Source: Strobilurus pachycystidiatus (lineage: Eukaryota > Basidiomycota > Agaricomycetes > Agaricales > Physalacriaceae). Taken from it: 64,000 nt of DNA. Location of the stretch: the NCBI GenBank assembly GCA_019915135.1, contig JAHLMK010000010.1:806001-870000 (forward strand), read 5' to 3'. Below are positions 58,800 through 64,000 of this stretch, piece after piece. The notes beneath the pieces are model-generated. The model had not been told where the DNA came from and did not search any database. It worked only from the letters and a program-made list of their open reading frames with translations. The stretch's first letter is position 1, and the number at the start of each line of letters is the position of its first letter. The position numbers were made by a program, and so were the translations under genes.

Positions 58800-59482
58800 G
58801 GGAATGTATTGAGATGGTGGAGATAAGGGTAGCGGAGTTTGGTTTTGAAGGGAAGATCCTAGGGTCTGGGCCGGAGACATCAGATTCCGTGCTTGGCACT
58901 GTGCGAATTGTGGCGACGTTGTGAAGGGAGAAAAACGACAGCAGCAGTGGTAGAACCCACTCTACCATGCCCAAAGAATGGGAGTAGAGGCCTAGAGGCG
59001 TCACGAACCCCACCATGAAATTTCGTGCGGATCGTCATGGCAGAACGAGCGCAAGAAAAGACGCCACACGTGATCGCATCATGTCTTTTGTCGCCAAAAA
59101 GACAAGTGTGGCGCACATACCCTGGGCGTTCCCTTGTCTCGGATACGATAACAATTAAAACGGATTAGCGCCCGTGGACCCACAACCTGCCGCATTCTGC
59201 TAGTCACTTATTGTGCGATCAGAAGAACGATGGAGTGGACTGATTCGCGCCTCGTCTATTGTGTCAGAAATGGACACTCGCTTATCTGCAGGCAGGAGGG
59301 CATCACATGTGTTTGCGAACCTGTGGCGCACAATATCCGAGCCTCAAATCATAACGACCCATCCTAACCATCCCACTTTCTGCCACCAATGAGTCGAAGT
59401 GGTGTTTTGTTTAGTATGCAAGAATAAAATTTACAGTATATCGATAGCGGCCCTAACACTTAGTTGTCCATCAATCTTTAAA
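58800..59482. other. Intergenic, nothing recognised
   Basis: Between the tandem array and the 3' end of the SREBP gene. No supported gene. Confidence 0.4.
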
Positions 59483-62069
59483 TTAACATGCCCTCCCCCT
59501 CCGTTCAGAAGCCACAAGCATATCCACAACCCGATCCCTCGCCTCCTCGATCTCCTCCTCATCAAACACCTTCCTCCCCATGATTGTCCTCAACTCATAC
59601 CCCCCACCTTCGCGATCCGCCAACGACGGACTCGGCGGCGGACTCAGCAGGATCGACACGCCCTCCCCACCCGAGCCAAGGACAGCAGACGGGAATATCT
59701 TGCGATAGAGGACGACAGCAGTCAACAGTGTGCGGATCTCGCCCTCCAAGCCTTCACCGACTTGAGAATCGACGTCCACACTGCCCCCATTCCACACCGT
59801 CTCAAACGCCTCGCCCAGCTCCGCGAACTTGCCGCCCAGAGAGCGGGCAGAGTCAACGGTAACGCCGCGCGCTTCTTCTTCTTTGGTGTGGGCACCGTCG
59901 GAGTCGAGTTGGAGAGGAACGACAGAGCCGACGAACATGGCTGATAGGTGCTTCTTGAGCCGCTGCAGGACGAGACTGCAGGCGACGACGCCAATGGGGG
60001 TATAACGGGGCTCCTTAGGGGCGACCTTGACGATGGCGGCGGCTTCCTCGACACTGACGGACTGGAGGACCAGACGCTCATAAGCACAGGCACGGCCTTG
60101 AGTCAAGCCATTGTTGCGCGCCGCGTCCCAAATACTGGATGCCCGGCCCTTGGCTATGGGGCACAAGAGCATAGCGAGCGTCGTCAGATCACCGGCACTT
60201 GCACTGAACCATGGAAGATGGGCACGCAGGTGGTAGATCGTGAATAGTCTTGATGCGAATGATGTCTTTTCTGTAAGCTGTATAAGCATTCGTTTCCAAG
60301 GAATGCGAAGGAAGAAACAAACCCGGATTGAATATGCAGATTTCACCAAGCCTGACCCAAGCACGCTGCTCCAGACCCTGCTCTTCGTAAGAGTCACCCT
60401 TGCGACCCCACCCAAGTGCCTTCTTCAATTTCTCAGTCTCTCCCAGCTGACCACGATTCGAGGTCTGCAAAGCCGCTGACAAGCTAGCAGTGCGAGTGAT
60501 CTTCGATGATGGCGTAGTTGCCTCGCGCTTGACGGGACGGAAAGTCTCAACCTTGACTCGAGACTTGAGCTTGCCAAACCAAGGCCACAGAATGGAGGCA
60601 AAGACAAGCACGGAGACGACGAGATGGAAGACCTGGATCAACGATTGATATGTAGGGGCGACATAGTGTGGCTTTGCGCCGAGCACAACACCTTCGTGCG
60701 TCGTGGATGCGGTTGGAGTAGAGTTCGTGAGAGGGTTATTGAAAAAGGAGAACAGAGCAAAGGTCGCGAGAAGGTAGTGAGGAGCCTGGGACTGTGTTGC
60801 AATAGGCGGAGCAACCTCGGCCATCGTCGGTGGTGGTGGAACGACCTTACGAGGGCGGCCGCGCTTCCTCTTCTCGGGAACCATACCGGGCGCCGGGGGC
60901 GTCGCGCTGACCGGCGGCGGCGGCAGAGAAACCTTGGGCTTCTTCCTCTTCCGCTCCTCCTCTTCGTCGTTGTCATCGTCGTCAGAGTCGGCGCCGTCTT
61001 CCTCCATACCGTCCACTTCATCCTTCTCTTCTCCGCCAAACTTGTCTTTCCATTCTCGCTCCCACGCATTGAGCAGAGCGGGTCCTCCAACCAGGCCAGA
61101 CACCAAAGACTTCAGCCCGTCCTGCTCGCGGCGAAGACGCTGTTCCCGCTTCTTCAAGACCGTGATGTACTCGACAGCCTTGCCAAGGACATTGGCCTTG
61201 CTGCACTTCCTGGCCACCTTGACACCGTCGACAAAGCCTCGAGCGTCAATGGTGTCCATGCCTTCCTCCAGTTTGATTTTGGCCTTGGTGCCCTTGCTCT
61301 TTTTGGTACCATCGTTCCACTCGAGAACACGGAGAGCAGGAACGGCCATGCGGAGAGACTGGATGCGCGCGTTGAGATTGGTGCGGTAACGGCGCTCGAT
61401 GGTGGTATGGGACGTTTTGGGGCGGGAAGACATCATGATAGTTCCAGACGTTGGTGGCTGAAAGGTCTGGACATTCGGCTCTGGGTGCGAGGAAGAAGGT
61501 GTGGTGGGAGGAGGAGTCGACGCTGCAGATGACGCCGAAGACGAGGAGGATGAAGGTGCACCATCTAGGGGTAGATGTTAAATTAAGCTAGGAGACAGTA
61601 TCAACAGGCACGTACTCGTAGGCAGCGCCATGATCACACCTGCAAACTCGCGCACTCTTTGGGCTAGTTCCGCCGCTGGATCGAGGGAAGATTCCGAGCC
61701 GGAGCCAGACGAGACGCTCAATCTCCGCGGGAATGTGCTCATATCCGACGAGGAGAGGGAAGAGGGACTCGCGGATGACTGGAATGTGAATGGAAAGTCG
61801 TAGTCGTAGTGCGTTTTCGACAACAAATTCGGCTCGATGGACGGCGGCGACTTGCTGAGCATGCTGGGGTCAACAGCCATCGGCGAGCTGTTGAAATCGA
61901 CGTTCTGAAATTCGGGAAAGTCCTGCCAGATGGACGAGAGCTGGGACCAGTCGGCGGACATGGGGCTGTCCTGGAGCATGTCCTCCTGGAGGATGAGATT
62001 GAGGTCGAGAGGGTCACTCGACGACGAGCCCGACGACGAGTCGGACGGGGACGGCGCTGCAAAATCCAT
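59483..62069 (-). CDS. SRE1: SREBP-type bHLH-zip membrane transcription factor (Sre1 homolog)
   Basis: Exons 62069-61616, 61564-60323 and 60270-59483 join in frame to 827 residues. An acidic N-terminal activation region (DLNLILQEDMLQDSPMS) precedes a basic helix-loop-helix at about residues 200-290: HTTIERRYRTNLNARIQSLR, ending KANVLGKAVEYITVLKKREQ and running into a leucine zipper. The tyrosine in ERRYR is the SREBP-specific change that allows binding to sterol regulatory elements. Two membrane helices follow near residues 412-428 (PHYLLATFALFSFFNN) and 462-485 (LIQVFHLVVSVLVFASILWP), then a C-terminal regulatory half. SREBPs are held in the ER and released by proteolysis when sterol or oxygen is low; the freed N-terminus then activates sterol genes such as HMG-CoA reductase. 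A GRPRK AT-hook-like motif lies between the zipper and the first helix. ATG 62090 is a possible alternative start. Confidence 0.93.
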
Positions 62070-62160
62070 GATGTTGGAAGTCAAGAGCAAGATGTTTCGA
62101 CTGCTAAATCAGCCCACTTTCTGATATTCACCACGTGCCGCACTGCCACCATCTTATCGG

Positions 62161-62191
62161 CACTGCTCGGCGGCGTAGCCGCCGAGTAGTG
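62161..62191. promoter_or_regulatory. Long palindrome upstream of the SREBP gene
   Basis: CACTGCTCGGCGGC-GTA-GCCGCCGAGTAGTG: 14-base arms with one mismatch around a 3-base centre, about 95-120 bases upstream of the SREBP start codon. It could be a binding site for a dimeric CGG-recognising Zn2Cys6 factor or a hairpin in the 5' UTR. Confidence 0.7.
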
Positions 62192-62197
62192 CTCTGT

Positions 62198-62207
62198 ATC
62201 ACTCCAC
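62198..62207 (+). promoter_or_regulatory. Sterol-regulatory-element-like motif
   Basis: ATCACTCCAC differs by one base from the mammalian SRE-1 consensus ATCACCCCAC. It lies about 130 bases upstream of the SREBP start and in the shared region with the divergent gene at 62758, so it could support autoregulation. No binding data. Confidence 0.4.
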
Positions 62208-62757
62208 TCCCACCACCAACAGGCTCGTCCTCGCCCTCCGCCTGCTCCCACCCCGGCTCCCTCCTCGCACCCAGTCACTCCACCCATCCGCACCCAACGT
62301 CCGTCGACTCCCTCCAACAGGTGTGTCGGCCCCCTTCTCGCACGCAACGCCGACTGCCAGACCCTGCGCACGTCCACACCCACCTCCCTCGCACGGCTGT
62401 GCCTGCCATCCGTGCACTCGCCCCTCCGCGCATCGACGACCTCCTCACGCGGGCCCACCTCCCTTCCCTCCCCCGCACACCCTCGCCACTCGCCACCAGC
62501 GCGCCCATCACGGATCCTACTCAGATCCCTCCCCTCCCTTCCCTTCCGGCGCCCCCTCCGCCCGAATGTTGAGGGCATTCCCTTCCCCTTCTACTTACCC
62601 TGCCTTACTTTTACTTACTGTTCAAGTTGTTGCTTGATCATTTTGTCACACAAGTAAATGTCTATATAAATGAGCTTGAGCAAGTGTTAGAGTCAAGTCA
62701 AATAATGACTTACTGTGAGCCTGATCGACGTTTCCCTCTCACCATCACCACCCATCA
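62208..62757. other. CT-rich divergent promoter region
   Basis: The plus strand from 62210 to 62570 is strongly pyrimidine- and C-rich, which opens long overlapping frames in all directions that I do not regard as genes. Confidence 0.45.
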
Positions 62758-64000
62758 TTGCCTCCTTCCTCTCTGTACACGACCCCCCGCACCGCCCGAG
62801 GTCTCTGCGCCCGCGCTAACGACGACGACGGCGACCATAATGGCAGCGCACAAGATGAGCCCGGGACACGGATCTGCGCGCACGCGGGAGTCGCGCAAAC
62901 AGGCTTAGCCGGCGCAGGGCGCGCGCACTGGAAGGTGCGCTACACGGCACTTTCTCCGTCTTGACTTTGCTTACCCTTGCACTTAGCTTTCTTACTGGCC
63001 CTCGTATCCCCATAGCACCCCCACGATATCTACGAGTGCAACTAAAAAGGCCTATTCTACGCATTCCCACCACCCAAGTCAAGGGCCTGCAATTCAAGGT
63101 AAGCAAAAGTTCCTTGACTCTGAATTCGGCGCTTACCTTTCTTCAAGACGCGCCCGTCAAATTTGAAGAACGCCGGGCGCGAGACGCCATATCTTTGGAG
63201 TCAGTAAGCAACGCCTCCGTCAAATGCGGTCCTCCCAGACTTACCATTTAAACAGACTCCAAACACGCCGCGCGGTGCGCAAAGTGTATACTACGGACAA
63301 GTACGCTACTCGCCGGATACGCCTTCGAATTCTGCACGAATGGTAAATTGCCGTCTGTTTCATCTTTGAGTCGAATGCTTACCCTCCGTCACTAGCGCCC
63401 AACGAACGGCGAACGAGTGCTGGAGGCAGGTAAGTCCCAACACGCTGGCATCCGGACGAAACACTTACCATTCAGCCAGTCATCCTTAACGCTGTCGAAG
63501 GCGTTCGAATCGATCGCGCCCGTTCTGTCCAGAACAAGGTCAGCATCAATTTCGCCAAGTCAAGATCTCGAAGCTTACCCTTCCGCACCAAGTCAACGCT
63601 ACGCAAGGTCTACCAAATCCGAACTGCTTAGTGGCTGGCTCCTCTCAACACCCAAGTCGGACGCTTACCTTTCGCCGAGCAGCGCGCGAACGAAATCTGC
63701 AAACAGAGCATAAAGGTGAGTCCGAATACGCTTGTGTTGAGGTGACGAGCTCACCTTCCATCCAGTCATCCGAAAGCCTTCTGGAATCCTTAGCTCGCAC
63801 GACGAGGAACGACTCCGGCCCCAACTCCAACATCAACGCTCACTCGTCGACGGCACCAACGTTAACGCCAACCCCGCACACACACAACGAGGACGATGAA
63901 GACACAATCACAACACTCACCTCAGTCGGTCGACCCACGGACGGCTCTGTCGAAGGTAAGTACAAATCCAACATCGAGTCAACAAGAAAACTTACTTACT
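62758..64000 (+). CDS. 5' part of an unrecognised multi-exon gene, cut by the window end
   Basis: A run of small exons joins in frame without stops. The first runs to about 62934; the following exons encode THSHHPSQGPAIQ (ends 63101), DAPVKFEERRARDAISLES, TPNTPRGAQSVYYGQVRYSP, then RPTNGERVLEA, VILNAVEGVRIDRARSVQNK, STLRK and RANEICKQSIK, and the last a Ser/Thr-rich stretch beginning SSESLLESLARTTRNDSGPN and ending at 63955. Almost every intron (about 45-60 bases) contains CTTACC as its branch site. I do not recognise a domain; the sequence so far looks like a disordered N-terminus of a larger regulatory protein. The start is tentative: ATG 62758 is the only upstream in-frame one, whereas ATG 62840, in better context, meets a TAG unless spliced differently. 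The gene is divergent from SREBP. Confidence 0.6.

Noticed and set aside
60624..61532. 302-codon open frame antisense to SREBP
   Set aside because: It is the complement of the low-complexity SREBP bHLH exon; the opposite strand carries clear motifs.
62135..62657. Overlapping proline/serine-rich open frames
   Set aside because: The C-rich promoter region lacks stop codons by composition; frames are open in several directions with no family signal.

Overview
The window looks like nuclear DNA of a mushroom-forming basidiomycete (Agaricomycetes). Genes are broken by many introns of about 45-70 bases with GT-AG ends and CTNAC-type branch sites. Families typical of that group are present: DUF6535 and DUF6534 membrane proteins, MYND-finger proteins, F-box/LRR-like proteins and ricin-B-type lectins. 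No bacterial operon signals or CRISPR array were seen, and no tRNA was recognised.

Layout. (1) 0-12.4 kb: a DUF6534 gene, a MYND gene, a frameshifted DUF6535 gene, a broken MYND copy, a U2 snRNA gene and intron-rich non-coding units that carry C/D snoRNAs. (2) 12.9-30.4 kb: a core with little repetition, holding an F-box gene, a small predicted ER membrane protein, one full-length U6 snRNA-like sequence with three decayed relatives, a GNAT-like acetyltransferase, HMG-CoA reductase, ribosomal protein eL42 and a second GNAT-like gene. (3) 30.4-49.6 kb: the modules of region 1 return in mirror orientation: MYND gene, two more U2 copies, two more snoRNA units and three more DUF6535 genes. (4) 50-64 kb: two ricin-B-type lectins, a fold-back repeat, an F-box gene, a diverged tandem array with a conserved hairpin, an SREBP-type transcription factor, and the 5' part of a gene that runs off the window.

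Functional links. SREBP (59.5-62.1 kb) and HMG-CoA reductase (21.2-25.3 kb) belong to the same sterol-feedback circuit and lie 34 kb apart. A sterol-regulatory-element-like motif and a strong palindrome sit upstream of the SREBP start. The window is also rich in RNA-processing genes: three U2 copies, a U6 group and five related intronic C/D snoRNAs whose guides match conserved large-subunit rRNA.

The most notable structure is a module (snoRNA host units, U2, two non-coding repeats here called Y and X, DUF6535 gene) that has been copied and inverted around the core. Two of the four DUF6535 copies and one U2 copy carry lesions, so the array appears to be turning over.
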